64,000 nt of DNA from Mesorhizobium wenxiniae (GCF_002284535.1 NZ_NPKH01000020.1:372001-436000), one strand, 5' to 3'. Counted from the stretch's first letter, positions 38,944 through 48,292 are shown. The notes: a model not told the origin generated them from the letters alone. Made by a program: numbers and translations.

Positions 38944-40812
38944 TCAAGTTTCAACCATATCGATCGGATCGATTCCCGCCATCGCTTTCTTGAGGCGCGG
39001 ACGGGCCGAGTCGGAAGAGAGAAACGCAGGTTCGAGGCGCGGCGCGCGCAGTAGGCCGCGCGCGTTGAGTTCCTGGATCGGGCCAAAATGCGCGGCAGAA
39101 ATCTTGCCGATCCAGAAGGGAGTGAGGCTGCCGCCATTCTTGAGATGATCGAGGATCTGCGCCAGGCCGCGCAGATAGATGGCATCTTTTGCGAGGCCAC
39201 CGCCTCGATAGACACGCAGGACGACGTTGAAGGCGCTGTGATCGTCGAGGCCAAAATCCCTGTGGAGAATGCGGAAGGCTTCCTCGAACGTTGCGGCGTC
39301 GAGCATCGTCTGACACGCGATGACCCTGGCCGCGATCAGCCTCAAGCGTGCTGCGGTCATGCCGCCGACCAGATATTCCGCCAGCACGGCCAGTCCCTCC
39401 TGCATGCCCTCGTAGCCGGCGAGCCCGTTGCGGAAGATGGCGAGCCCCTGCGCATCACCGTTGAAATAGGTCAGCAGATGAACACCGATCTCGTGACTGA
39501 GCAGCGCAGTCAGACGCTCCGATGGAAGGTTGGTATCGCGCGAAACCAGCAGTCGGTTTCGCGAGACCAGGAGGCCGGCCGGCAGGTCGCCGCGTATCTC
39601 CACGGAAGCATCGAAATCGGGGTAGGCGGCCCGGTATCCGGCGATCATGTCTCGCGCGGCCGCGGCAACGGCGTCAGCATCCAGGCCCTTCTGCCGGGCC
39701 GCTGAAGCAACTCGCGGTAGCCTTTCGAGAATGGTGCGTGCCCTCGCCGCCAGGCTCGGCTCGACGCTGCCATAGAGCGCGCGTCCGAGTTCGACGAAGC
39801 GGGGCGTTTCGCGTGCCGCGAGCATCGACAGCTGGAGATCGAGTTCCTGCTGCTTTTCGGAGAGCAGCTTGGTCAGGAGCGGATCTTCCAGGTGATCGAG
39901 CGAGACCGAATAGAGCGTCCGCTTCTGGGCGGCGACCTCGAACTCGAGTGGCCTGTAGAGCAGCGCGGGCACACGCTCGAAGCCGCCTGCCCGGAATTCA
40001 AGCCAGGCTGGTTCGGCATTGATCGGCGTGACGGCAAGCAGGAAATCGAACGCCGACGCGACGTTGTCGAGCGCCCGATCAGCGCGCACGACGGCGTCGA
40101 TATAGGCGCGGCGCCCCAATGACCGATGGGTTGCCGGCTGTTCCAGCCTTGATGCCCTCAGGAAGGCGCTGACGGCCTGAAGCGCGGAATCGACCATGTT
40201 GGCGACGATGAGGTCGTGGAGTTCAGGGTAGACGCGCTTGGTGCCCGGCACCCGGTAGATAGGTGCGAAGCGTACCGTCAGGCACGCCGCATCACCGAGA
40301 TCATCCAGCAGCCGTGCTTCGGCGCGTGTCGTGGGGTTGAGTTCTTCGACGCGGGGCGTGCGGTATTTTGCTTCGCGTGCAGACGCAGCGGTGGCGAAGC
40401 GCTTGAGTGCCGCTCTCTCCGCCACCGTGTCGCCGCAGGCCAGCGCAATCTCGAAGGGCGGCAGGAACGGAATATCCTCGGTCAGGAACCGGTCTTCGGC
40501 CAACTCGCCGATGTCCAGCATGAGGAATGCGCCGCAGTGATCGCGCATCCTCCGCGCCACCAGCCGCGCGACCTCGCCGGCGAGGCCAATGTCGGCCGCG
40601 ATCAGATAGGACGCGTTGGCGGAGACGGCATGGAATGCCGCGTCCTGATGCGACCCGACATGGACGCACAGAAAGGGCAGCGGCCGATCCACGTGCAGAC
40701 GGTTGCCGTTGCCGAACTCGCGGCGGATCGGCTTGCCGTCCCGGAAAAGCGCGTCCAAGTCCGATTCGATTTGCGCCAACGGCGCCGCGGGCTCAACGAG
40801 CTTGGGCTTCAT
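38944..40812 (-). CDS. QEGLA-motif, DUF1704/MATCAP-type putative metallopeptidase
   Basis: A 622-residue protein of the group annotated as flavohemoglobin expression-modulating QEGLA motif protein. HEIGVH at residues 440-445 is a zinc-binding HExxxH motif, and Glu472 in GYEGMQEGLAVLAEY is a likely third ligand. This arrangement is shared with eukaryotic MATCAP-type carboxypeptidases that act on tubulin tails. The N-terminal 350 residues are an uncharacterised region. The start ATG overlaps the amidohydrolase stop by four bases. A role in trimming or processing the product of the adjacent ATP-grasp ligase is an inference. Confidence 0.85.
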   Translation of the reverse strand: MKPKLVEPAAPLAQIESDLDALFRDGKPIRREFGNGNRLHVDRPLPFLCVHVGSHQDAAFHAVSANASYLIAADIGLAGEVARLVARRMRDHCGAFLMLDIGELAEDRFLTEDIPFLPPFEIALACGDTVAERAALKRFATAASAREAKYRTPRVEELNPTTRAEARLLDDLGDAACLTVRFAPIYRVPGTKRVYPELHDLIVANMVDSALQAVSAFLRASRLEQPATHRSLGRRAYIDAVVRADRALDNVASAFDFLLAVTPINAEPAWLEFRAGGFERVPALLYRPLEFEVAAQKRTLYSVSLDHLEDPLLTKLLSEKQQELDLQLSMLAARETPRFVELGRALYGSVEPSLAARARTILERLPRVASAARQKGLDADAVAAAARDMIAGYRAAYPDFDASVEIRGDLPAGLLVSRNRLLVSRDTNLPSERLTALLSHEIGVHLLTYFNGDAQGLAIFRNGLAGYEGMQEGLAVLAEYLVGGMTAARLRLIAARVIACQTMLDAATFEEAFRILHRDFGLDDHSAFNVVLRVYRGGGLAKDAIYLRGLAQILDHLKNGGSLTPFWIGKISAAHFGPIQELNARGLLRAPRLEPAFLSSDSARPRLKKAMAGIDPIDMVET

Positions 40813-41672
40813 CGCATGGCCCGCAGCGCCGACTCCAAGACCGGCACCGTAGACGCCAGCATGGCGCGCAGCCGTTCGATTGTTCCCCAGTCGGGATCGC
40901 CGCTCCATTCGTCCATGAAAATCTTCTTGAACTCTACCGCGATGGCGCACCCGGTTTCTGGAAAATTGGCATGGACGAAACGGGTCTGTTCGCCCTTGCC
41001 CTGGAAGGATACATTCTCGCGCACGTCGATCGGCTCGCCGTTGAGACGCTGGCCGCGAAGCGTCTCGACGAAAGCGTCGACGACCGGCGCCCAGCGCTCG
41101 CGGTCCATCGAGGACGTACCAATGTTGATGTCGGGCGCGGCGTCGCGAGACGTAGGCATGGCCTCCGGCCCCTCGCGCCGGTGATTATAGCTATGGACGT
41201 CGACAAGAACGAACTTGCCATAGCGCTTCTCGATATCGGCGAGGACACGGTTCAGCTCACGGTAGAAGGCGTCATGAAAGGAAAGAGACTCCTTAACGAT
41301 GTCCTCATCCAACTGCCCTCGCCAGACCTTCAGACCCCAGGACTGATCCGGCGACCGGTAGACCGCGGCGTCGCGCGCGCGGTTCAGATCTACCTGGAAG
41401 CGCGATCGATGAACGACGATCTGGGTCGGAAAATCGGCGATGAAGCGCTCGGTGAACGGGTCCTCTTCTCGACGCCGGTCAGGATCGGAGAGACACATGG
41501 CCGATCGACAAGCCCCGCCCACGTCGGTGCCGCTATGGATAGCTGTACCGACTACAGGAGATTCTCCGAGCTTGATTGTCCAGCCTGCCGGTGATCCGCA
41601 CCGATCGTTATTGGAAATCATCTTGTTCATAGTCCATCGAATGCGCGGAGAGTGCGGACGGTTCCGATTCAT
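40809..41672 (-). CDS. N-formylglutamate amidohydrolase-like protein
   Basis: A protein of up to 287 residues in the N-formylglutamate amidohydrolase family. VLVDVHSYNHRR in the middle supplies the metal-ligand Asp and His region, RFQVDLNRARD an earlier substrate-site block, and CAIAVEFKKIFMDEW the late Glu region. In histidine degradation the family releases formate and glutamate, but no hut gene is near. Its coupling to an ATP-grasp ligase and a putative peptidase suggests hydrolysis of a related amide. The start is uncertain: ATG at 41672, 41630 and 41621 are possible and none has a strong ribosome-binding site. Confidence 0.8.
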   Translation of the reverse strand: MNRNRPHSPRIRWTMNKMISNNDRCGSPAGWTIKLGESPVVGTAIHSGTDVGGACRSAMCLSDPDRRREEDPFTERFIADFPTQIVVHRSRFQVDLNRARDAAVYRSPDQSWGLKVWRGQLDEDIVKESLSFHDAFYRELNRVLADIEKRYGKFVLVDVHSYNHRREGPEAMPTSRDAAPDINIGTSSMDRERWAPVVDAFVETLRGQRLNGEPIDVRENVSFQGKGEQTRFVHANFPETGCAIAVEFKKIFMDEWSGDPDWGTIERLRAMLASTVPVLESALRAMR

Positions 41673-41723
41673 CGAACAAGCGATCGTTAGCCCCGCCCTG
41701 AATCAGCAGGCAGCGCCCCGCTG

Positions 41724-41830
41724 CGGCCAGCCGATATCCCCCTTGCGGGGAGATTGCGCTTTCGCATCGTCCCGACCCCCATCTCCAACTTTGAAGGACA
41801 AGGTGCGGCGGCGCGGCCAGCCGATCTCCC
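41724..41830. repeat. degenerate mosaic repeat with duplicated ends
   Basis: CGGCCAGCCGAT followed by NTCCC occurs at 41724-41740 and again at 41814-41830. Between them lie GGGG/CCCC-rich blocks like those in the elements at 11216, 43930 and 61017. It fills the spacer between thuB and the amidohydrolase gene. Confidence 0.5.
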
Positions 41831-41858
41831 TAGTTTCGAGAGGCCGAAGAACCCACGC

Positions 41859-42917
41859 TTATTGCGTGTCGGCGTGGGCCCTGAGTTCTGCCCGCTTCTC
41901 GTCCGAGACAACGGCAAGGTCGAGCACCTTCTGCAACTCGGCGGCATGGTGGAATGACGGTTCGGCCTGCACGCCAGTGCGCACGGCATCGACAAAGCGC
42001 TGGTAGTTGGTCGGCACCGTTCCGGCATCGAGGGCTTGCCATTTGGCGTTCTCGATGTTCTCGCCCATGCACGCTTTCAGCTCCGAGCCGTTCAGATTGT
42101 GCACGACTTCGATGCCGCCCTTGTCGCCATAGATGCGCAGCCGCAATTCGTTGAGGTGGCCGGTTGCCCAGCGGCTGGCATGGACGACGCCGAAGGCGCC
42201 GTTGCTGAAATCCAGCGCCATGGTGAAACTGTCGTTGGCGTCGAGCTCGTACTCGCCGATCCGGTTGCCGGGCGCCTTGTCGAATGACCTGAGGCGGCAG
42301 TACACATGATCGATGTCGAGCACGGCGCCATAGCTGGCGAAGTCGAGGATATGGATGCCGACGTCGCCCAGCACGCCATTGGAGCCATGGCCGCGCGACA
42401 GCCGCCAGAGCCATTTCGGATCGGTGCGCCAGTCGCCCCAGAATTTGGAAACCAGCCAGCTCTGCAGATAGGACGCTTCGACATGCCTGACCTGGCCGAT
42501 CTCGCCGGCAAGCACCATGGCGCGCGCTTTCTGCAGCGGGGCGACGTTGCGATAGGTCAGGTTGACCATGTTGATGATGCCGGCCTGCTCGGCGGCATCG
42601 GCCATTTCACTGGCCCGCTGGTAATTTTCGGCCAGCGGTTTTTCGCACAGCACCGGCTTGCCTGCCGCGATCAGCATCATGGTGGTCGGGTGGTGAATGC
42701 GGTCCGGCGTCACGTTCGCCACCGCGTCGAACTTATCCCATGCGAGCGCGTCTTCCAGCGACGCGAACCGGTTGGGGATACCGTAGCTGTCCGAGAACTT
42801 GTCGACACGCGCGCGGTCGACATCAACGGCGCCGATCAGTTCGACGCCCTCGATCCTGCTGAACTGCCTGGCGTGTTCTTCCGCCATCCAGCCGGTGCCG
42901 AGTATCAGGAGACGCAT
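41859..42917 (-). CDS. thuB: Gfo/Idh/MocA-family oxidoreductase ThuB
   Basis: A 352-residue NAD(P)-dependent sugar oxidoreductase. RLLILGTGWMAEEHARQF is the Rossmann motif and CEKPLAENYQRA near residue 95 the conserved EKP catalytic/cofactor motif; GDVGIHILDFASY carries the catalytic His. It follows thuA on the same strand. In Sinorhizobium thuA and thuB work on trehalose and related disaccharides through keto-sugar intermediates. Here the usual thuEFGK importer genes are not adjacent, so the pair may use sugars brought in by another system. Confidence 0.82.
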   Translation of the reverse strand: MRLLILGTGWMAEEHARQFSRIEGVELIGAVDVDRARVDKFSDSYGIPNRFASLEDALAWDKFDAVANVTPDRIHHPTTMMLIAAGKPVLCEKPLAENYQRASEMADAAEQAGIINMVNLTYRNVAPLQKARAMVLAGEIGQVRHVEASYLQSWLVSKFWGDWRTDPKWLWRLSRGHGSNGVLGDVGIHILDFASYGAVLDIDHVYCRLRSFDKAPGNRIGEYELDANDSFTMALDFSNGAFGVVHASRWATGHLNELRLRIYGDKGGIEVVHNLNGSELKACMGENIENAKWQALDAGTVPTNYQRFVDAVRTGVQAEPSFHHAAELQKVLDLAVVSDEKRAELRAHADTQ

Positions 42918-42984
42918 GTTTTTTTATCCTTAGGATGAGGCTTTATCTTCTTGTTCGACCATGGATTTTCGAACCGAGGTTCGG

Positions 42985-43770
42985 CTAGCGATAGCCGGCT
43001 TCGCCCGCAGCATGGAGTTTCCCGCCGCGCTCGACGATCGGCTCGAGCGCCTTTTCCACCGGCACGTTCGGCGCGTCGAGGATGGTCGGATTTGCGCCCT
43101 GCGGGTTGTGCGCCCATTTCACGGCGTTGCGCAGCACCTTCTGGACGGTGGCGTCGTGATAGGTCGGATAGGTCTCGTGACCTGGCCTGAAATAGAAGAT
43201 ATTGCCGGCGCCACGGCGATAGGTCAGCCCCGACCGGAACACTTCGCCGCCCTGGAACCAGGAGATGAACACCGTTTCCAGCGCCTCCGGCACGGCGAAC
43301 TGCTCGCCATACATCTCCTCGTTTTCGAGCTCGAAATACTCGCCGATTCCGGCAGCGATCGGATGGTTGGGGCTCGTCACCCAGAGCCGCTCGCGCTCGC
43401 CAGCCTCGCGCCATTTCAGCGTGCAGGGCGTGCCCATCAGTTTCTTGAATATCTTCGAGAAATGGCCGGAATGAAGGACGATCAGCCCCATGCCTTCCCA
43501 GACCCGGCGCGCGACGCGCTCGACGACTTCGTCGGCGACGGCGCCATGGTCCTTGTGTCCCCACCACAGCAGGACATCGGTTTGCGCCAAACGGTCGGCC
43601 GGCAGGCCATGCTCCGGTTGCTCGAGCGTCGCCCACGACACGGAAATGCCGGGGTCGAGCTTCAGCGCGTTGGCGATCGTTGCGTGCATGCCCTCGGGGT
43701 AGATCCCCGCGACCACCTCATTGGTCCGCTCATGGATATTCTCGCCCCAGACGACAGCGCGTATAGTCAT
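42985..43770 (-). CDS. thuA: trehalose utilization protein ThuA
   Basis: A 261-residue protein with a class I glutamine amidotransferase-like fold. [20 protein letters not shown] opens it, [20 protein letters not shown] is the conserved first-third motif, and [20 protein letters not shown] the central one. The length and sequence match the rhizobial ThuA family. ATG 43770 has an AGAGG site; an open extension to 43818 is rejected. It works with the ThuB dehydrogenase encoded 67 bases downstream. Confidence 0.85.
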   Translation of the reverse strand: MTIRAVVWGENIHERTNEVVAGIYPEGMHATIANALKLDPGISVSWATLEQPEHGLPADRLAQTDVLLWWGHKDHGAVADEVVERVARRVWEGMGLIVLHSGHFSKIFKKLMGTPCTLKWREAGERERLWVTSPNHPIAAGIGEYFELENEEMYGEQFAVPEALETVFISWFQGGEVFRSGLTYRRGAGNIFYFRPGHETYPTYHDATVQKVLRNAVKWAHNPQGANPTILDAPNVPVEKALEPIVERGGKLHAAGEAGYR

Positions 43771-43929
43771 GACATCCTCTTGATTGGTTGAAGCCGCCGC
43801 CCCGGTACATCCAGTCATAGTATCCCTGGCCGGGATTGAAAACGCTTTCGAGGTCGGTTGCTGACAATTGGGTGGAAATCAGGCGGGGAAAGTCCACACG
43901 GCAAAGCCAGCGGTCCTGGCGGGACAGCG

Positions 43930-44077
43930 CCCCCCTCTGTCCTGCCGGACATCTCCCCACCTGGGGGGAATGTCACACCGGCTTTCGCAAATAGCCAACG
44001 TTGCAGGAACGAGCGGAGCGTCGAAACTGCCGATCTCCCCACTTGTGGGGGAGATGTCCGGCAGGACAGAGGGGGGG
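43930..44077. repeat. mosaic element with 30-base inverted ends
   Basis: The left arm, 43930-43959 (contains CTGTCCTGCCGGACATCTCC), is repeated as its inverse at 44046-44077 (contains GGAGATGTCCGGCAGGACAG). The arms enclose about 86 bases that include a second GATCTCCCC block. This is the most regular of the mosaic elements in this window. It lies in the roughly 400-base gene-free spacer between thuA and the DUF2778 gene; the rest of that spacer has no visible gene. Confidence 0.75.
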
Positions 44078-44167
44078 CGCGAAGGATCGCTACAGAGCGG
44101 CTTTCATTCTGCGCCGCTGCTGGTCTACGCGCCGCGCCCTTCCGACGCGACCTGCATCAGCGGCTTG

Positions 44168-45703
44168 TTAGCCGCGCACGACGAGGCGTTTGATCTTGCC
44201 TTTCTTGAAGGCGGCGAGGAAACGGGCATAGTCCTTGAAAGCGACGCAGCCGCTCGATTCCGCGCGGCCGCCGCGCAGCAGGTAGGTATGGGCAAGAAAG
44301 CCGTCGCGGCCGTACTTGTTCTTGCCATCGACCGGAATGAGACGCAGCGCCTCCACCCCATGGAAGCGCGATTCGCGCAGCCTCAAATCGTAGGTGTGGG
44401 GCGGTGTCGGGCCGACATTCTTCAGGTTGGCGTAGCGCGGCTGGTCGGCCATCGAGCCTCGTCCCGAATGCGCCTCGAGCCGCGAACCGTCCGGCATATA
44501 GACGGTTTTCGCCGAAATGTCGTAGACGGCGACGCCGCCGCCGACGCTGGGCTTGTTAAACAGGTTGCGGAAGACCCCGCCGCCCGCCGGGCTGTCGGGT
44601 TTGGCATAGGCCAGCATGTCTGCGGCCTTGGCCTTGGACCGCTTGGCCGGCTTGCCCGGGCTGCTTTGCATGCCCCGGCTGGCTTGCATGCTTGGCATCG
44701 CCGCCGGTGACGAACTCCTCGGTGACAAGACTGGCGCCCGGGGTATCTCGACCTGTGGAGCGTCGGCGGTCTGCACCTTGTTCGCTTTGGATGACTGAGA
44801 CTGGACCTTGGCGGCCCTCGATGCCTGGACCTTGGGCGCTTTGGCCTTGGGTGCCTCGACCTTGGGCGCCTCGGCTGGCTGGTCGATTTCCGCTCGCGGG
44901 CGCCAGGTCGGCAAGGGAATGCTGTCAGGCATCTCGTCCTGCGGCGGCAGCGAGGCCATCTGCACCTCGCCCTCTTGCGGCTCCTGTGGAATAGAAGGCT
45001 CGCTTGCCGCAACAGCTGGGGGCAGCACGTCGATCATCTCTCCCGGCAATGCATTTGCAAGCGCCAGCGCCAGACCGGAGGATCGTTCGGATTCCGCAAT
45101 CTCGGGCCCGAAGCGCACGGCCGCGGGACCATGCTGATCGGGCCGGCGCACCGGCTCCGCAGCGCGCCCGGCCGCCGGAAGGCTGGCAAGCATAGGAGGT
45201 GCCGCGGTGACGTGGGCGAAGGCAGCAGCGAGCTTTTGCGGCGACAGCGCGGCTTTCGCCACCACACCGTCGAAGCGCGCTTGGGGCGAGATTTTTGCGA
45301 CAACAGGCACGGTATTCGGCTTCGCTAACGGCTTTAGACGCGCCAACTTGCCTTCATGCACGAAGCTCGCGGCAGCCTGCGCGCAACCGGCATCGCATCG
45401 GCTGAGCAGCGATGCCTGACGCTGCCGGCTTGCCAGTGACGGCGCCCACGAACTGGCCCATGAATTGGGAAGCGAGCGATCGGCGAGCGCGATGGTTCGC
45501 GGCGCGAGCAGGCTTTGCGGAAGACTGTTGGAGGCAGCGGTGAGCGAGGTTCCCATCGAATGGAGGCCGGCCATGGTCGCCACCGACCACAGAGCGATCG
45601 CAACGCCAACAACGGGAATCGCGACCCAGCGCAGGCCGGGCCTCATCGAAGTCAATCCAGTATCAGGATTATCACCCCGGCTTTTCAAACGCACAAACGC
45701 CAT
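44168..45703 (-). CDS. DUF2778/tlde1-domain protein with one membrane anchor
   Basis: A 511-residue protein. A transmembrane segment (LRWVAIPVVGVAIALWSVAT) near residues 24-43 is followed by about 330 residues rich in Ala, Pro and Lys, including repeats of the type APKVEAPKAKAPKVQ. The last 130 residues are the DUF2778/tlde1 domain with DGSRLEAHSGRGSMADQPRY and GRAESSGCVAFKDYARFL. The SGC/H arrangement is that of L,D-transpeptidase-like enzymes, and secreted relatives act on peptidoglycan tetrapeptides. Here an anchored periplasmic wall enzyme is most likely. GAGG precedes the ATG. Confidence 0.78.
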   Translation of the reverse strand: MAFVRLKSRGDNPDTGLTSMRPGLRWVAIPVVGVAIALWSVATMAGLHSMGTSLTAASNSLPQSLLAPRTIALADRSLPNSWASSWAPSLASRQRQASLLSRCDAGCAQAAASFVHEGKLARLKPLAKPNTVPVVAKISPQARFDGVVAKAALSPQKLAAAFAHVTAAPPMLASLPAAGRAAEPVRRPDQHGPAAVRFGPEIAESERSSGLALALANALPGEMIDVLPPAVAASEPSIPQEPQEGEVQMASLPPQDEMPDSIPLPTWRPRAEIDQPAEAPKVEAPKAKAPKVQASRAAKVQSQSSKANKVQTADAPQVEIPRAPVLSPRSSSPAAMPSMQASRGMQSSPGKPAKRSKAKAADMLAYAKPDSPAGGGVFRNLFNKPSVGGGVAVYDISAKTVYMPDGSRLEAHSGRGSMADQPRYANLKNVGPTPPHTYDLRLRESRFHGVEALRLIPVDGKNKYGRDGFLAHTYLLRGGRAESSGCVAFKDYARFLAAFKKGKIKRLVVRG

Positions 45704-46051
45704 ACAACCAACCTCAATCGGCCTTGCGGCATGCGGGGCTCGCAGCCGTCACAATCACAGTCGCCTAGTGCCCCCTGCACGCTTCGCGTCTGTTGCCAAT
45801 TGATTCAAAAGATGGACAAACTTGGTTAACCAATCCCTCTACCGATCGCCGATTGGGCGAAGGTCGATATCAAAAAAGCTCCCTCCACGACTATGAAAAT
45901 GGTGGAAATGTCCACCGTATAAGGCTTTGCTGCCCGTTTTTGCCAACCGAGTCAAGAAACCGAAAGGACTAGACCTTGCCTGGGCGGGCGTCAGCTGAGG
46001 CTGTTTTGGGATAAAAAGCGTCGCATCACCCATGATCGTCTGCGCGCAACG
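45704..46051. other. gene-free stretch upstream of the DUF2778 gene
   Basis: About 350 bases with no credible gene, holding the promoter of the DUF2778 gene. A perfect dyad, GGTGGA and TCCACC with four bases between, is at 45901-45916 and could be a protein-binding site. Confidence 0.45.
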
Positions 46052-46083
46052 AGGCCCGCGTTCTCCGTCGGAGACGCGGGCCT
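46052..46083 (-). terminator. strong hairpin terminator after the FAD oxidase gene
   Basis: A nine-base stem (AGGCCCGCG with CGCGGGCCT) continues through one unpaired base into a five-base stem (TCTCC with GGAGA) closed by three bases. It starts 15 bases after the stop at 46098. On either strand it would form a very stable hairpin. Confidence 0.7.
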
Positions 46084-46097
46084 TGTCATTGCATACG

Positions 46098-47537
46098 CTA
46101 TGCGGCGCGCAGGTCTTCCGCCGGGCGCAAATTCTGGTTCATGCGGAACAGGTTCAGCGGGTCATAACGCTGCTTGATCTCTAGAAGTCGCCGATAGTTG
46201 CCGCCATAGGCTGCTTCGACCCGGTCGACCTCGTCCTCGGGCATGAAGTTCACATAGGCCGTGCCGGCGGCATAGGGCGAAGCCGCCTCGTAAACACCGC
46301 GCGCCCAGTCGATGCAGGCGCGGTCCATTTGCGGTTCGCGCCAGCGGGCGTGGACATTCATGACGAAATGCGCGCTGCGTTGCGGAAACGCCGTTGCATC
46401 CGCTGTCACGCGGCCCGCGGCACCGCCGACATGGGCGAAGAATATCTCGCATTCAGGCCCCGGAAGCTTGGGTATCGCGGCCGTGATAACCTCGATCGCG
46501 CTGTCGGAGAGCTCGGTGAAGTCGTGGCTCTTCCAGTAGTTTCGGGCGCCGGGCGCCAGCAATGGATCGAATGCCTGCTCCCAGCCGGTGAACGGGTTAG
46601 GGGCGACAACATCGGCAATCGGTGTGCCGATGGCGCGAAGCCTTTGCGTCGCTTTCTCGCCCTCCTGAAGGTCGCCGCAATAGCACATGGCCAGGACCAG
46701 CACCTCCTTGCCATGCCATTCGGCCGGCAGGAACGGCAGCGGCGGCGCCTGCCGCATGACCACCCAGCAGGTCAGCTCATTGGGCGCTGCTTCGAGCGCC
46801 GCTCGGTACTCCCGCAACACGTTTTGGGCATCGGCAAAGGGGTGAACGACAAGCCCCGACAGCACCTGCGGACCGACTTGATGGAGCTTGAACTCGAAAG
46901 CCGTGACGACGCCGAAATTGCCGCCGCCGCCGCGCAGCGCCCAGAACAGGTCCGGATTTTCGGTCTGGCTGGCGCGCAGCAGCTTGCCGTCGGCGGTAAC
47001 CACATCGGCGCAGAGAAGATTGTCGATGGTCAGGCCGAATTTCCGCGTGATCCAGCCGAAGCCGCCGCCCAGCGTCAGGCCTGAAATGCCCGTCGTCGAG
47101 TTGATCCCGGTCGGCACCGCCAGTTCGAAGGCCTGTGTTTCCGCGTCGACGTCGGCGAGCGTCGCGCCAGGTTCCACCCATGCCCGCCGCGTCGCCGGAT
47201 CGACCCGCACCGACTTCATCGGCGACAGATCGATCATTAGGCCGCCGTCGCAGACGGCGCTGCCGGCGATGTTGTGGCCGCCGCCGCGAACCGCGACGAG
47301 CAGCCTGTTTTCCCTGGCAAAATTCACGGCGGCGATAACGTCGGCGGCACCGGCGCAGCGCACGATCATCCCTGGCCGCCGGTCGATCATGGCATTCCAG
47401 ATGCTGCGTGCCTCGTCATAGGCGGCGTCGCCTTCCCTCAGCACGGTGCCGCGCAATTGCGCCGAAAGCGCGTCCAGGGCCGCGGCATCGACTGTCGTCT
47501 TGCCGCGTTCAAGCGTGGTGAGGCTCATGCTGTTCAT
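46098..47537 (-). CDS. BBE-type FAD-linked oxidoreductase
   Basis: A 479-residue oxidase of the berberine-bridge-enzyme-like group. RGGGHNIAGSAVCDGG carries the His that bonds FAD covalently, and GITGLTLGGG-like ISGLTLGGGFGWITRKFGL follows. LRGGGGNFGVVTAFEF closes the FAD domain, and YVNFMPEDE plus the C-terminal YDPLNLFRMNQNL are family hallmarks. It oxidises sugars or alcohols using oxygen; the substrate is unknown. GGGAGG seven bases before the ATG fixes the start, and a strong hairpin follows the stop. No neighbour suggests a pathway. Confidence 0.87.
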   Translation of the reverse strand: MNSMSLTTLERGKTTVDAAALDALSAQLRGTVLREGDAAYDEARSIWNAMIDRRPGMIVRCAGAADVIAAVNFARENRLLVAVRGGGHNIAGSAVCDGGLMIDLSPMKSVRVDPATRRAWVEPGATLADVDAETQAFELAVPTGINSTTGISGLTLGGGFGWITRKFGLTIDNLLCADVVTADGKLLRASQTENPDLFWALRGGGGNFGVVTAFEFKLHQVGPQVLSGLVVHPFADAQNVLREYRAALEAAPNELTCWVVMRQAPPLPFLPAEWHGKEVLVLAMCYCGDLQEGEKATQRLRAIGTPIADVVAPNPFTGWEQAFDPLLAPGARNYWKSHDFTELSDSAIEVITAAIPKLPGPECEIFFAHVGGAAGRVTADATAFPQRSAHFVMNVHARWREPQMDRACIDWARGVYEAASPYAAGTAYVNFMPEDEVDRVEAAYGGNYRRLLEIKQRYDPLNLFRMNQNLRPAEDLRAA

Positions 47538-47687
47538 GGCTTTCCTCCCGATTGTTTTTGAGCCGTTTTCCCTCCACCCGTTTCCAAGTTTGCCCTTATA
47601 TTAGAGGTCAAGCAAGTTCCTAGTGGCTTGCCGGGCGGTATTGCGCAACCCGCCTAACGCCGTAAGGCGGTCCGCCGGTTCGGTCGA

Positions 47688-47713
47688 GGAACTACGCAGC
47701 GGTCCGCGGAGTT
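47688..47713 (+). promoter_or_regulatory. candidate EcfG (general stress) promoter
   Basis: GGAAC followed after 17 bases by AGTT. The rhizobial general-stress sigma factor prefers GGAAC-N16/17-CGTT, so the -10 part has one mismatch. It lies about 35 bases before the ATG of the acidic small protein. Confidence 0.4.
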
Positions 47714-47748
47714 AGGCATATCAGCAACCAATGCATAGGAGAGCTCTG

Positions 47749-48012
47749 ATGGCACCGCGCAGAAAACCCGACGATCCATCCGAAGGCCCGACAATCGAAA
47801 AGCAGGACTGGGACGCGATTAAAGGCGGCGAAATTATGCCAGACAGCGTGCCAGGAAACGGCGACATCCGGTACGACCTCGAGAAGGAGGCTGAACTGCC
47901 CGAGGAAGACGACGACAATCCGTACCAGGAAAGTGACGAGGCGTTGCCGGACGACGAAGAGGAACGCGCCATCTCGCGCAACCCCTCGAAGCAAGATATC
48001 GACGAGCCGTGA
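47749..48012 (+). CDS. small acidic protein of unknown function
   Basis: An 87-residue, very acidic, hydrophilic protein with no signal peptide or membrane segment. It contains EKQDWDAIKGGEIMPDSVPG and an ELPEEDDDNPYQ stretch. I do not recognise a named family; small acidic proteins like this are common in rhizobia. AGGAGAG eight bases before the ATG supports the start, and a hairpin at 48093 ends the unit. A possible stress promoter upstream suggests a general-stress gene. Confidence 0.7.
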   Translation: MAPRRKPDDPSEGPTIEKQDWDAIKGGEIMPDSVPGNGDIRYDLEKEAELPEEDDDNPYQESDEALPDDEEERAISRNPSKQDIDEP

Positions 48013-48092
48013 ACGACAGCATTCAATGGCGCAGCTAGCCGGCCCGTTCCGGGTGCGCTCCAGGCTCCATGAAGGTTCCTGCATCAACAGAA

Positions 48093-48123
48093 AAGGCCCC
48101 GCGGGGAGGAAGCGCAGGGCCTT
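48093..48123 (+). terminator. hairpin after the small acidic gene
   Basis: AAGGCCC pairs with GGGCCTT across a 17-base loop that can itself fold (CCGCGG). It lies 80 bases after the stop and is followed by TGTCC rather than a T-run. Confidence 0.45.
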
Positions 48124-48292
48124 GTCCGAATGCCGTCCGAACGGCTTTCCAGTCGCTGTAGAACGACTGCGCTTCCAACCGTGGCTGGCGGATCTTGTTC
48201 CATCGAAACCGAAAAAAGATGGGCGCTCGTTCGCTGCTTCGCCAGCATTGCTGCTTGGATTGTCATTGGCTCAATCACAATTTCTGTCTGAT

